A stretch of DNA of 35,169 bases from Candidatus Peregrinibacteria bacterium CG_4_9_14_0_2_um_filter_53_11. Lineage in GTDB: Bacteria; Patescibacteriota; Gracilibacteria; UBA1369; UM-FILTER-53-11. The notes beneath the pieces were generated by a model. The model ran no database searches and was not told the origin of the DNA. It worked only from the letters and a program-made list of their open reading frames with translations. Shown in pieces: positions 16,682 to 25,162 of the stretch. Position numbers and translations under genes: made by a program. The stretch lies in assembly GCA_002788775.1 (NCBI GenBank), contig PFRX01000022.1, positions 1 through 35,169 of the forward strand. The letters are read 5' to 3'. The stretch's first letter is position 1. Every line of letters begins with the position of its first letter.

Positions 16682-16722
16682 AAAAAAGCAAAATCCCGCC
16701 TACCACCGAAGTGATAGACGGG
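16682..16722 (-). terminator. Strong terminator of the 1216-aa surface protein gene
   Basis: On the minus strand, a 12-pair stem (16695-16722, with G-U pairs) closed by a C-TTCG-G tetraloop, then ATTTTGCTTTTTT (16682-16694). It separates the surface-protein gene from the rplY promoter. Confidence 0.9.
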
Positions 16723-16761
16723 AAGTGCGAGAGACGCTCGGAAAGGTAAGGATACCAGATA

Positions 16762-19700
16762 CTAGTTACCAACCTCCTCAAGACGCTCAAAGGTTCGTCC
16801 ACCGATCACGAAGCCCTGATCACGAGTGAGACCACCCGCCGGATCGAAGACTTTCTGACCGTCAACTTCCTTACCGGTCATGATGTTGTACTTACTGACG
16901 AATTCGACAGCTGCACGGTCATCACCGCTGAGGTTATTAACATCCGATGGAAGAGGTGCTGTGTTGATAGCAGGAGCACCGGCGAGGTCATCCTTCAAGA
17001 CACGGTACATGATCTTAGCCGTATCGAGACGGTCGGCCTGCTGGCTCATTGAACCAAGGTCGCTAAAGTTAACGCCCTTGTTCTCAAGCTCGGCGACACA
17101 ACCTGAAGCCCATGGTGAGACGCCCTGAGCCTTGGTAGGCACAGCATTTGAGTCGGTAACCTCCTTAAACTCAACGCCTGAAAGGCGGCAAGCACGGACG
17201 GCAACCATCTCAGGAGTCTCCGGACCGGCAGGATTCAACTTACCCTCGTTTGAGAGAACGGTGATTCCAAGGTCGAGAGCATTTGCTGCGTAAGGAGCGT
17301 TCCATGATGAGTTGTCGGCCATATCAACGGCTGGGACAACTCCCTCCTCAACCTTACGAGTAAGGTTTGCGTTTGCGGCCAAGATAGTAGCGGCAGCATC
17401 CTCAAACTTATCTGAAAGTTGAGCCGCGGTAGCACCCGACTGTGCGTAAGTGGTTACCTGCGTAAGCTGCTCCTGGATCGTCTTGGCTGCACGACTATCG
17501 GGAGGTGATGACAAAAGGCTGTCGGCAATCTTATCAAGGAGAGGTTTCTCGCTGGCAGGTGCAAGAGCACGAGCGGCATCGAGCTTCTCCATGATAGGTT
17601 TGACACGTTCAACGATAGCATCCTGACGATCTGAGCTCTTCAAGATAGCAACGTTATCGAGAGTCTGTCCGATCTTCTTTGCAGAGTCGGCATTTTCGAC
17701 ACTCGCAACACTTGTTGCAATATCGGCAGCATCAGGGTTTGTGGCGATAAAGGCCTGTGTAACCTTCTGAAGACTGTCCGTAAGTTCGTTAACCTTTGTT
17801 GTGAGCTGAGCGATCTGGGCACGGAGCTGAGCTACAAGCTCAGACTCTGCACCACCATCGAGTGAGTCGAGACCAAACTGACTCTCAAGACGGCTGTTCA
17901 ACTTGTCACGGAGAAGGTTACCCGTATCAGCAACCTCAAAGCCGCTTCCACCACTCATCATGGCGAAGAGACGACCCTTGATCTGACCGACACGTGCAGC
18001 GTCATTACTCTTACATGCGCTGAGACCGTCATTGAGAAGTTTCTCAACTACAGCCGGAGGAGGCGTAAGGCCCTCCTTCTCACGATTGTATCGTTCAAGA
18101 CCACTGGTGAAGAAGTCACAACTCTCTTTAGAGAAGATCGCCATATCGATCTCCTGTCGAAGAGTGTCGAGCTCCTGCATCAAGCCGGCGGTACCGAGGT
18201 AACGCTCAACCGGAGGCATACAGTCGCTCGGCATTGGCTCCTGAGGACCGAATCCACCAGGACCAAAGCCCTGAGGACCGAATCCACCCTGTGGGCCAAA
18301 TCCGCCCTGTGGAGCACCGAACTGACCGTTTGGTGCAAGCTGAGCAGTTAGGACCGAGTTCTGACCAAATGAGGCTGGAGCCCCACCGGGACCGAACAGA
18401 CCCTGCTGCTGAAGCTGCTGACTCTTCTCTTGGAGCTTACGAGCGAAGTCGTCGCCACCGAAGGCGGCGGGATCAAATGTTGGACCAAAGTTGGTTGGAC
18501 CGAAGTTAGCCGGACCAAATCCACCCTGTGGGCCAAACTGATCTTGAGGACCGAATCCGCCCTGTGGGCCAAATCCGCCCTGAGGACCGAAGTCGATAGG
18601 CTGCGGAGCAGCGTAAATTCCCCAGGCCTCACACTTCTTAGGAGGGTTCTGGAAGAAGGCATCCTGCTGCTTGGCAAGATCATCAAAGCTGATCGTTAGA
18701 TCGGCAAGAGGATTGTTTGCACGAGCCTGGACCTTGGCAAGAATCTCATTCATCTTGGCAAGAACCTCGGCAGAAGCACCTGCACGCTGAGCATCTTTAA
18801 TGTCGAATGAAAGTCGGTTTGCATCCTCCTTATTGTGCTGGATGATGAATCCGATGTTACGAGCGACATCAAGTTCACGCATGTTTCCCATAAGCTCACC
18901 ACGGAGCTCACGGATCTGGTCTGCACGAGCCTTAAGCTCCTGGAGCTTGGTCGACTCGGTTGATGAGGTTACCGATGAGAGCTCTGTAAGGAAGGCCTCA
19001 AGAGTCTTGGCACCCGCATCATACTTGGAGATCATAGGGATGTTGAGACCACCGGTCTCACGCTTAACCTCCTCGACCTGACGCTTAAGCTGACTTACGT
19101 CGTTCTGAAGCTCGCTGCGGAAGCGGCGAAGTTCATCACGAACACGTCGAGCATCGCCTCCTGAAAGGTCACCCTGATCGACCTCAAACTTACTGGGGTC
19201 GAAGGTAAACTGCTGCTCAAACTGAGCGCGGTTGAAACCGGCCTGACAGAAAGGATCATTAGGATTGAGCTGACAAGGGTCGATGTTCTGGAACTCATCG
19301 CTGAAGATGTCGAACTGAGGACCGTTCTGTCCCTGAGGACCGAAGTTGGACGGACCAAAGCCTGGAACCGGACCGAATGAGTTTGGACCCTGAGGACCAA
19401 AGTTATTGTTAGGACCAAAACCTGCGGCCGGGCCGAAAGGTGTAGGACCGAACTGACCATTCTGTCCGTTCTGACCACCAAGGTAGTCGGCACACGTTGC
19501 TGGAACGAGTGTCAACGTCTGGAAGTCAAAACGCTCTGCCGGGAACTTACGGCCATCACAAGTGAGCTCCTGGAACTGAGTCTGCTGAGCATTGGGGCCG
19601 AAAGCATTTGGACCCTGAGGACCAAATCCTGCATCAGGACCGAACTGACCATCATTGAATCCGGGTTCGCCTGGTGCGTTACGGAAAGCGGGATCGTTAC

Positions 19701-20412
19701 CCTGCTGTCCGTTGAATGGCTGGCCGTTTGGCCCGAACTGACCATTGTTTGGTCCGAACTGGTTAAACTGACCTGCCGGAGGACATGGCGCAGCCTGTGT
19801 CGGTACACAGTTTGTCTGACCCTGCTGTCCATTGAACGGCTGTCCGTTTGGAGCAAACTGACCGTTCTGACCGTTGAATGGCTGCCCGTTAGGTCCGAAC
19901 TGACCTGCTGGCGGACATGGTGCGGCAGCTGTAGGAACACAGTTTGGCTGGCCCTGCTGACCATTGAATGGCTGTCCGAACTGGCTACCGTTGAGAGTTC
20001 CGAAGGGATCTGGAGGAACGAATGTACCATTGTCCCCAGGAGGGGGCACGAACTGGCCACCATTGAAGTTGGGATCACCTGCTGGGGGGACAAAACCACC
20101 GGGAGGAGGCACGAAACTACCGTCCGGAGGTGGTGGAGGTGGTACGAAGCCGCCGCCATCCGGTGGTGGAGGTAGGAAGCCGCCATCCGGTGGTGGAGGC
20201 GGAGGAAGATCGGCCGGAGGAGGTGGGGGTGGGGGTGGGGCATCCGCCGGAGGTGGTGGTGGAGGTGGCTCAGTGGCATCCTGGGCGCTTGAGAGACCGA
20301 AGGTCAGAGCGACGACAAGAACTGCTACTGCAGCAACTCCGCCAACACCAAGATAGAGCTGATTATGCTCCTGCTTGTGCATCGATTTTGTCTGCTTATT
20401 TTTTTTACTCAT
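16762..20412 (-). CDS. Giant surface protein with poly-Pro, F-G-P repeats and SLH-like C-terminus
   Basis: This 1216-residue protein starts with a basic N-terminus and a hydrophobic segment (about 19-43), a signal peptide or anchor. Next come poly-Pro/Gly runs (48-110), then Gln/Asn/Gly/Phe/Pro-rich repeats (Q-P-F-N-G-Q, F-G-P-N-G, F-G-P-Q-G; about 140-405 and 604-726) that include a duplicated C-V-P-T-x-A-A-P-C-P-P-A-G-Q-F pair. Helical, coiled-coil-like parts lie at about 425-600 and 735-1020. The last ~195 residues resemble divergent SLH modules (V-D-M-A-D-N-S-S-W...A-L-D-L-G-I, and a final F-D-P-A-G-G-L-T-R-D-Q). I infer a cell-surface structural protein held to the wall by SLH-like domains. 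Strong terminator; leader of unknown length, CU-rich; no Shine-Dalgarno sequence seen. Confidence 0.85.
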   Translation of the reverse strand: MSKKNKQTKSMHKQEHNQLYLGVGGVAAVAVLVVALTFGLSSAQDATEPPPPPPPADAPPPPPPPPADLPPPPPPDGGFLPPPPDGGGFVPPPPPPDGSFVPPPGGFVPPAGDPNFNGGQFVPPPGDNGTFVPPDPFGTLNGSQFGQPFNGQQGQPNCVPTAAAPCPPAGQFGPNGQPFNGQNGQFAPNGQPFNGQQGQTNCVPTQAAPCPPAGQFNQFGPNNGQFGPNGQPFNGQQGNDPAFRNAPGEPGFNDGQFGPDAGFGPQGPNAFGPNAQQTQFQELTCDGRKFPAERFDFQTLTLVPATCADYLGGQNGQNGQFGPTPFGPAAGFGPNNNFGPQGPNSFGPVPGFGPSNFGPQGQNGPQFDIFSDEFQNIDPCQLNPNDPFCQAGFNRAQFEQQFTFDPSKFEVDQGDLSGGDARRVRDELRRFRSELQNDVSQLKRQVEEVKRETGGLNIPMISKYDAGAKTLEAFLTELSSVTSSTESTKLQELKARADQIRELRGELMGNMRELDVARNIGFIIQHNKEDANRLSFDIKDAQRAGASAEVLAKMNEILAKVQARANNPLADLTISFDDLAKQQDAFFQNPPKKCEAWGIYAAPQPIDFGPQGGFGPQGGFGPQDQFGPQGGFGPANFGPTNFGPTFDPAAFGGDDFARKLQEKSQQLQQQGLFGPGGAPASFGQNSVLTAQLAPNGQFGAPQGGFGPQGGFGPQGFGPGGFGPQEPMPSDCMPPVERYLGTAGLMQELDTLRQEIDMAIFSKESCDFFTSGLERYNREKEGLTPPPAVVEKLLNDGLSACKSNDAARVGQIKGRLFAMMSGGSGFEVADTGNLLRDKLNSRLESQFGLDSLDGGAESELVAQLRAQIAQLTTKVNELTDSLQKVTQAFIATNPDAADIATSVASVENADSAKKIGQTLDNVAILKSSDRQDAIVERVKPIMEKLDAARALAPASEKPLLDKIADSLLSSPPDSRAAKTIQEQLTQVTTYAQSGATAAQLSDKFEDAAATILAANANLTRKVEEGVVPAVDMADNSSWNAPYAANALDLGITVLSNEGKLNPAGPETPEMVAVRACRLSGVEFKEVTDSNAVPTKAQGVSPWASGCVAELENKGVNFSDLGSMSQQADRLDTAKIMYRVLKDDLAGAPAINTAPLPSDVNNLSGDDRAAVEFVSKYNIMTGKEVDGQKVFDPAGGLTRDQGFVIGGRTFERLEEVGN
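18225..18600 (-). repeat. F-G-P-Q-G-G coding repeats (second block)
   Basis: About a dozen imperfect copies of a motif coding for F-G-P with Gln, Gly or Asn (residues about 604-726 of the surface protein). Copies within runs are nearly identical at DNA level, so recent slippage or recombination is likely and allele length may vary. Confidence 0.75.
19320..20000 (-). repeat. F-G-P / Q-P-F-N-G-Q coding repeats (first block)
   Basis: Imperfect repeats coding for F-G-P-N/Q-G and Q-P-F-N-G-Q-Q-G, including two copies of a Cys-pair unit (C-V-P-T...C-P-P-A-G-Q-F). Part of the 1216-aa surface protein. Confidence 0.75.
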
Positions 20413-20657
20413 GTGTTTTTTTATGAGTTAATGAATTAATGAGAGAAAGAGGAGGGAACGCGAAAGAGACGGAATATCGACCGAGAGATCCCGTCAAGAA
20501 ATGAAGGAGAATATAGAGGAAAGCTGCTGAAATTTCATGTTTGTTTTTTTTCGCGAACTTAAAGTAATAATACAATATTATAGGTTAAAAGTCCAGCCCC
20601 AACTTCCCTTCCCCTTTTAGGCGGGAACCGTTACCCTGGGAGTACAGTTAACTTTTA
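20413..20657. other. Divergent intergenic region, surface protein (-) and ybaB (+)
   Basis: Holds two AT-rich stretches. Next to the surface protein gene is a tandem TTAATGA (about 20434-20448); around 20560-20586 lie TACAAT/TATTAT-like boxes on both strands. Between them the minus-strand transcript is strongly CU-rich. A TTGACG on the minus strand (near 20490-20496) has no good -10 at the right distance. Near ybaB, TTACCC (20631-20636), 17 bases and TTTAAT (20654-20659) could be its promoter. I see no tRNA, SRP RNA or DnaA boxes. Confidence 0.5.
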
Positions 20658-20669
20658 ATGTCAGTTCAT

Positions 20670-20975
20670 ATGGGATTATTCGACAAAGCCAAGAACGTCT
20701 ACTCAATACAGAAGCAGGCCAAGGCCATAAAAAATGAGCTCAAAAAAATTCATATAGAGGCCGAATCGGATGGAATGAAGATCACGATGAGCGGTGAGCA
20801 GGACTTCATCGAGTGTGCTCTTACCGATGAGCTCTGGACCGAGCTCACTTCGAGCCCTTACGGCAAGAAAAAGCTGGGAGAACTCTTTGTTAAAGTCGCC
20901 CAGAAAGCCGTTAAAAAAGCTCAAGAAATTGGCAGCGCCAAGATGAAAAACATCTGGGGCCAGCTGGGAGGATAG
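20670..20975 (+). CDS. ybaB: YbaB/EbfC-family nucleoid-associated protein
   Basis: YbaB/EbfC proteins are small dimeric DNA-binding proteins, often encoded near recR and dnaX. The 101-residue product has the family layout: an N-terminal helix with repeated Gln/Lys/Ala (I-Q-K-Q-A-K-A-I-K-N-E-L-K-K), a central three-stranded sheet (I-E-A-E-S-D-G-M-K-I-T-M-S-G), and a long C-terminal helix (F-V-K-V-A-Q-K-A-V-K-K-A-Q-E-I). An ATG four codons earlier (20658) overlaps a possible -10 box; 20670 is preferred but either is possible. mltG follows after 35 bases on the same strand. Confidence 0.8.
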   Translation: MGLFDKAKNVYSIQKQAKAIKNELKKIHIEAESDGMKITMSGEQDFIECALTDELWTELTSSPYGKKKLGELFVKVAQKAVKKAQEIGSAKMKNIWGQLGG

Positions 20976-21010
20976 CACTTCCCCAAACTTATCCTACTTA
21001 ACAGAAGAAG

Positions 21011-21949
21011 ATGCGAAGACGCTTAGTGCTGGTCATAATTGTTTTTTCTCTCATCTACCTTGGCATCCAGTACACAGTACCGGTAGATTTTTTCGGCGAG
21101 GGTGAGGCGAAGCTGATCGAGATCCGGGCAGGAGAGAGCCTCACTTCTGTAGCTGAGACACTCAACGCACAGGGAGTCGTTCGCTCAGTCCGAGCCTTCC
21201 TTCTTAAAGCCAAGTCCGCCGGTGCTGAAGGGCTCGTACAGCCCGGACGCTACCAGCTCGCAACCACGATGAGCATGGGCGAGATTATTGCAGAGATAAC
21301 AAGCACGGAAAAATCGACCGTCTCAGTAACCATCCCGGAGGGATTCTCCAGCTTCGATATTGATGAGCGACTGGTAAGTATGGGCCTCATCAAGGCCGGG
21401 GAGTTCTCAGATAAGGCGCAGAAGTACGAGGGCAGACTCTTTCCGGACACCTACTTTGTCTACAGCACAAACTTCACACCCGAGTCACTTATAGAAAAGA
21501 TGACGAGCACCTTTGACCAAAAATTTACGGCGGAGATGAAGGCGAGCCTCGCACAGAGCGGCCGGACGATGGAAGAGGTTGTGACGATGGCAAGTATCCT
21601 TGAAAAGGAGGTACGGAGTGATAAAGATCGGGCACTGGTCGCCGGGATTCTCTGGAAGAGACTAGACTCGGACTGGGCCATTCAGGCAGACGCAACCTCA
21701 CTCTATGGAAAGAAGATTAGAACTATAACCGCACGCGATCTGGACGCAAACGAGACCCCTTACAGTACGCGCAATAAACTCGGCCTCCCTCCGGGCCCAA
21801 TATCCAATCCCGGGCTGAACTCACTAACGGCCACGCTCTCCCCCGAGAGCTCCGACGACTGGTTCTACCTTAGTGGCCCGGACGGAACAACGCACTACGC
21901 GAAAACCAACGACGAGCACAATGAAAATCGCAGGCTCTACCTCCCCTAG
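21011..21949 (+). CDS. mltG: Endolytic murein transglycosylase MltG
   Basis: MltG cuts nascent glycan strands in the periplasm or outside the membrane and ends their growth. The 312-residue product has one N-terminal membrane helix (about 5-24), a LysM-like subdomain (I-R-A-G-E-S-L-T-S-V-A-E-T-L), and the YceG catalytic domain: E-G-R-L-F-P-D-T-Y-F, A-S-I-L-E-K-E with Glu198 the likely catalytic residue, and G-L-P-P-G-P-I-S-N-P-G near the end. Length agrees with MltG (about 330). A weak GAAG lies just before the ATG. It shares a strand with ybaB and ends 24 bases from the convergent FecR gene. Confidence 0.95.
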   Translation: MRRRLVLVIIVFSLIYLGIQYTVPVDFFGEGEAKLIEIRAGESLTSVAETLNAQGVVRSVRAFLLKAKSAGAEGLVQPGRYQLATTMSMGEIIAEITSTEKSTVSVTIPEGFSSFDIDERLVSMGLIKAGEFSDKAQKYEGRLFPDTYFVYSTNFTPESLIEKMTSTFDQKFTAEMKASLAQSGRTMEEVVTMASILEKEVRSDKDRALVAGILWKRLDSDWAIQADATSLYGKKIRTITARDLDANETPYSTRNKLGLPPGPISNPGLNSLTATLSPESSDDWFYLSGPDGTTHYAKTNDEHNENRRLYLP

Positions 21950-21973
21950 CAAACAGAGTCGAAAACATAAGGG

Positions 21974-23602
21974 TTAGGCTGATGCACCCGTTGTAGCCGG
22001 ATCGCCGACGGGGGCTGTTGGCTCTGTCGGTTGCTGAGTGGGTTTTTCGGCGGGGCCCGTCGGCTGCTTCCTAATAATAGTGAAGGTTGTTACGGGCGTT
22101 TTTTTACCATCACTCGAGAGCCCATAAACGGTATAGGTGTTTTCTCCAATCTTGAGGTTGCCGTACTCCGTGCGGGCATAGTAGCTCCAGCTCTTGCTGT
22201 CGGGTACATAGCGCGTTAGAGGAAAGTCGTTAACGAGGACCTTAACAATCCCCTGTCCGATCGATCCCGTGATCTCAACACTGGAGCTCTCGGTCTCAAG
22301 ACGCGCGGTCGAGTTCGACTGACCGTTGACCGTGAGCACCAGGGGGGCAGAGAGGTCGGCACTGAGTGAAGGTTTATCGTAGTTGATAACAAGCTCAGTG
22401 GGCTCACTCCTCTCACCGGCTGCATCGATCGCCACAAAGGTATAGCGGTTTACACCGGGAACCATGTTGCCAAGACTCTGGGATGCCACATAAGACCACC
22501 GAGTCGAGCCAGAAACATACTTCTGCAGGATATAAGACTCCGGCTTGCCTGCAACATAGGTGGTCGCCTCAATTTTGCGTGTACTACTCTCAACCGAGCC
22601 GGTAACAATGACCGTACTGTTGGTGGTGGTCCGGTCGGCCGGCAGGGGCGTTAAGATCTCAGGAGCGATGAAAACCGGCGTCACCTCTTCCTCAATGGGC
22701 AGCGTCACCTCACTCACCTCTTCTATAGAGGGATCGAGGGATGGGGTCGAAGAGTCGAGTAGAGTGGAGCCATTATCCGTGCCAACGGCATCCGCAACGG
22801 TAATGGCACTATCGCCACTCTCGTCCTGAGCACGATTCCACTTAAACCACTCGCTCTCACGGAAATGATCGGCAAAGAGACCAACAAGCTGAACCGTACG
22901 ACGCTCCTGCAGCTCACGGAGCTCGTTCTGGCCGATACTAACCTGCTGTCCAAGCTGAACGGTGAGAGTCTCGGCATCACGCAAAGTCGGGATCGCCCCA
23001 TCGGCCTCTTCGTTTTCAACACGAACTACAACCTGCACGGCACCGTTCATAACGCGCACATCTTCACGAGCAGAGGTTGTAAAACCGTTGGTCACACTGA
23101 AAATCGTCCCCAAAGAACTCACTTTGAGATGGTCGGTGGTCACAACAAACGAGGTCTGGACCTCCTCTTTTTCCGTACGCTTCAACCATATATCCCCACG
23201 CTTCAGCGAGAACTCGGCCTCATCTTGACCATCGCGTGTTTTGAGCGAGGTCAGCTCGATCTCGGTATCTGAACCGAGACGAATAATACTGCCGTTCAGA
23301 AGCGAGAGGATTGTGCGAGACCCGGCGCCTGTTCGTATCATATCTCCCTCGTGGAGGATGGCGCCTGTAAATGAGTCGTTCCAGTCATCGACGCCCCATA
23401 TCTTCATCTCGGTCCGGCCGGTAACAACTTGGACCGCGGCCTTATTTTCAAGCTGCTGCTGACGTTTTTCAATAAAGTAGTCGGCTATCTGAAAGACCAA
23501 GACGCCGATCAGCACAAGAGTAATAAGCGATAAAAAAGGCAAAAATGCCCCCTTGCGACGTCTGCGTCGCTGACTGTAGCGGGTTCTGTAATGCATATCC
23601 AT
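21974..23602 (-). CDS. FecR-domain membrane protein with two Ig-like repeats
   Basis: The 542-residue product begins with a basic cytoplasmic stretch (R-R-R-R-R-K), one membrane helix (about 22-42), then a FecR domain (about 60-190; G-D-M-I-R-T-G-A-G-S-R-T-I-L-S-L-L-N-G-S, then L-K-R-G-D-I-W). In classical FecR this type of domain senses and signals, but no sigma factor gene is nearby, so a structural or wall-binding role is as likely. Two Ig-like repeats follow (about 330-420 and 440-510), sharing W-S-Y, G-N and G-x-N-x-Y-T motifs, and a Pro/Thr tail. The start at 23602 is chosen because a -10 box (23610-23615) overlaps the longer frame. Confidence 0.8.
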   Translation of the reverse strand: MDMHYRTRYSQRRRRRKGAFLPFLSLITLVLIGVLVFQIADYFIEKRQQQLENKAAVQVVTGRTEMKIWGVDDWNDSFTGAILHEGDMIRTGAGSRTILSLLNGSIIRLGSDTEIELTSLKTRDGQDEAEFSLKRGDIWLKRTEKEEVQTSFVVTTDHLKVSSLGTIFSVTNGFTTSAREDVRVMNGAVQVVVRVENEEADGAIPTLRDAETLTVQLGQQVSIGQNELRELQERRTVQLVGLFADHFRESEWFKWNRAQDESGDSAITVADAVGTDNGSTLLDSSTPSLDPSIEEVSEVTLPIEEEVTPVFIAPEILTPLPADRTTTNSTVIVTGSVESSTRKIEATTYVAGKPESYILQKYVSGSTRWSYVASQSLGNMVPGVNRYTFVAIDAAGERSEPTELVINYDKPSLSADLSAPLVLTVNGQSNSTARLETESSSVEITGSIGQGIVKVLVNDFPLTRYVPDSKSWSYYARTEYGNLKIGENTYTVYGLSSDGKKTPVTTFTIIRKQPTGPAEKPTQQPTEPTAPVGDPATTGASA

Positions 23603-23609
23603 GTAAAAC

Positions 23610-23615
23610 AGTATA
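23610..23615 (-). promoter_or_regulatory. -10 box of the FecR-domain gene, leaderless
   Basis: TATACT on the minus strand, seven bases before the ATG at 23602, so transcription should begin at or next to the start codon. No good -35 is seen. Confidence 0.4.
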
Positions 23616-23631
23616 ATCAAACACACCAGCT

Positions 23632-23658
23632 AAAAAAAGCGGAAATGGCCCTCAGGGC
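23632..23658 (-). terminator. Weak terminator candidate after dnaA
   Basis: Minus strand GCCC-TGA-GGGC (23648-23658) with a seven-T run 10 bases further on (23632-23638). The gap between stem and T-run makes this a weak candidate. Confidence 0.3.
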
Positions 23659-23680
23659 GGCGATCAGAGAGCGGATCAGC

Positions 23681-25102
23681 TTACATTCCCATCTCCTTCT
23701 TGAGAGCGTGGAGGTCTTGGAGGAGCTTTTTATCCTTATTTAGACGCTGTTTTATTTTATTACACGAGTGCAAAACCGTCGTATGGTTGCGCCCGGAGAA
23801 ATAGTCGCCGATGGTATCGTAGGAGTGGCCCAAGATCTCATAGATGAGGAACATACAGATCTGGCGAGGGATCATAATCTCGCGTTTCCTAAGCCCCCCC
23901 TTGATGTGATCGGAGGGAAGGCGGTAGTAGTCGGCAACTATGCTAATGATGTCATCGGCACTTCTCACGGAAGGCTGCGCCGCGATCTGCTCATCGGTAA
24001 CGCCAATGAGCGGCTGGGAGGTGGGAACGAGCCTCTTCAACAGAGTCCCAACTGAGCGGATGGTCGGAGTAGTACTCGTCAGATTCATCTGAGCGACCGC
24101 CTGCGTCAGAACACCTTCAAGCTCACGAATACTATGATGGACGTTGGAGGCGATAAAATCCAAAACTTCCGGAGCGATAAGGGCCTCATGCTGGGCACAC
24201 TTGTTCTGCAGAATAGCCAAGCGCGTCTCGTAGTCCGGGAAGTGGACCTCTGCGACCATACCCATCTCAAAACGGCTCTTAAGACGCTCCTCGATACCCG
24301 CAAGCTCTTTGGGAGGACGGTCTGAGCTTATAATAATCTGCTTATTTGCGTTATAGAGCTCGTTGAAAAGGTGGAAGAACTCTTCCTGTGTACGGTCCTT
24401 ATCTGCCAGCAGCTGAATATCATCAACAATCAGACAGTCCACAGAGCGATAGCGAGACTTAAAATCTTGAGCATTATACTTCTTGATTGCGTCCACAACC
24501 TCATTGAGAAAGCGCTCAGCCGTGAAATAGACGATCGCCTTGTCACGGAAGTTACGAAGGATTGCGCGGCCGGTTCCTTGAAGAAGGTGCGTCTTGCCAA
24601 GTCCCACACCACCATAAATAAAGAGCGGATTCCACTGCGCTCCGGGATTTGAGGCTACAGCCATACAAGCCGCATGGACAAGCCGGTTGTGCTTGCCCAC
24701 GATGAAGTTATTGAGTGTGTACTTTGAGTTGAAGATCACACTGGTCGTATCCCCCGTAACCTTGATCTCCTGCTTCTTTGGAAGCTTGCGAATTTTCTTG
24801 GAGCTCGGAGTAACCTCATCAAGGGAGATCGTCCGACTGTCATCCTTATTGGCCAGTCCTGCATCCACAACAAAAGAGACCTGTGTCAGCTGAGGCACAA
24901 CCTCTTGCGCGCACTCCAAAATAGCAGTGCCATAGTTCTTCTCCAGCCAGCTATGGGCGAACTGGGTCGGGACTCCCACTACAAGCGTCTCCTCATCGAT
25001 ACGCAAAACCGCGGTGTCTGCAAACCAAGTAATAAACTGATCATGGCGCACGATACCGTTAAGTTTGAGCAAAATTTGTTGCCAGAGTTCTTTGTTGTCC
25101 AT
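23681..25102 (-). CDS. dnaA: Chromosomal replication initiator DnaA
   Basis: DnaA binds oriC, melts it and recruits the replicative helicase. All four domains are visible in 473 residues: domain I (about 1-80; L-W-Q-Q-I-L...F-I-T-W-F), a short linker, the AAA+ domain with Walker A G-G-V-G-L-G-K-T-H (about 165-173), Walker B L-I-V-D-D-I-Q, and the C-terminal DNA-binding domain with G-R-N-H-T-T-V-L-H. Length is normal. It has a promoter (25129-25158) just after the rseP stop. dnaN does not follow; a FecR-domain gene does. I saw no cluster of TTATCCACA boxes on either side, so oriC may be elsewhere. Confidence 0.98.
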   Translation of the reverse strand: MDNKELWQQILLKLNGIVRHDQFITWFADTAVLRIDEETLVVGVPTQFAHSWLEKNYGTAILECAQEVVPQLTQVSFVVDAGLANKDDSRTISLDEVTPSSKKIRKLPKKQEIKVTGDTTSVIFNSKYTLNNFIVGKHNRLVHAACMAVASNPGAQWNPLFIYGGVGLGKTHLLQGTGRAILRNFRDKAIVYFTAERFLNEVVDAIKKYNAQDFKSRYRSVDCLIVDDIQLLADKDRTQEEFFHLFNELYNANKQIIISSDRPPKELAGIEERLKSRFEMGMVAEVHFPDYETRLAILQNKCAQHEALIAPEVLDFIASNVHHSIRELEGVLTQAVAQMNLTSTTPTIRSVGTLLKRLVPTSQPLIGVTDEQIAAQPSVRSADDIISIVADYYRLPSDHIKGGLRKREIMIPRQICMFLIYEILGHSYDTIGDYFSGRNHTTVLHSCNKIKQRLNKDKKLLQDLHALKKEMGM

Positions 25103-25128
25103 CGCGGAAAAGGAGGGAAAGGGACTTC

Positions 25129-25158
25129 ATTCTAAAGGAGGTCCCGCGCAAAACGCAA
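25129..25158 (-). promoter_or_regulatory. dnaA promoter
   Basis: Minus strand TTGCGT (25153-25158), an 18-base spacer and TAGAAT (25129-25134). It sits just past the rseP stop; the leader would be about 20 bases and contains a CCTCC-type pyrimidine run but no GGAGG. Confidence 0.5.
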
Positions 25159-25162
25159 GAAA

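Noticed and set aside
18225-20280. Repeat clusters that could look like a CRISPR array or satellite
   Set aside because: Repeats keep the reading frame, vary in length and code for F-G-P and Pro/Gly motifs; there are no constant repeats with unique spacers.
20581-20657. Small RNA such as SRP RNA before ybaB
   Set aside because: The GC-rich stretch lacks the conserved SRP GGAA-type loop motif and does not fold into a long hairpin by eye.
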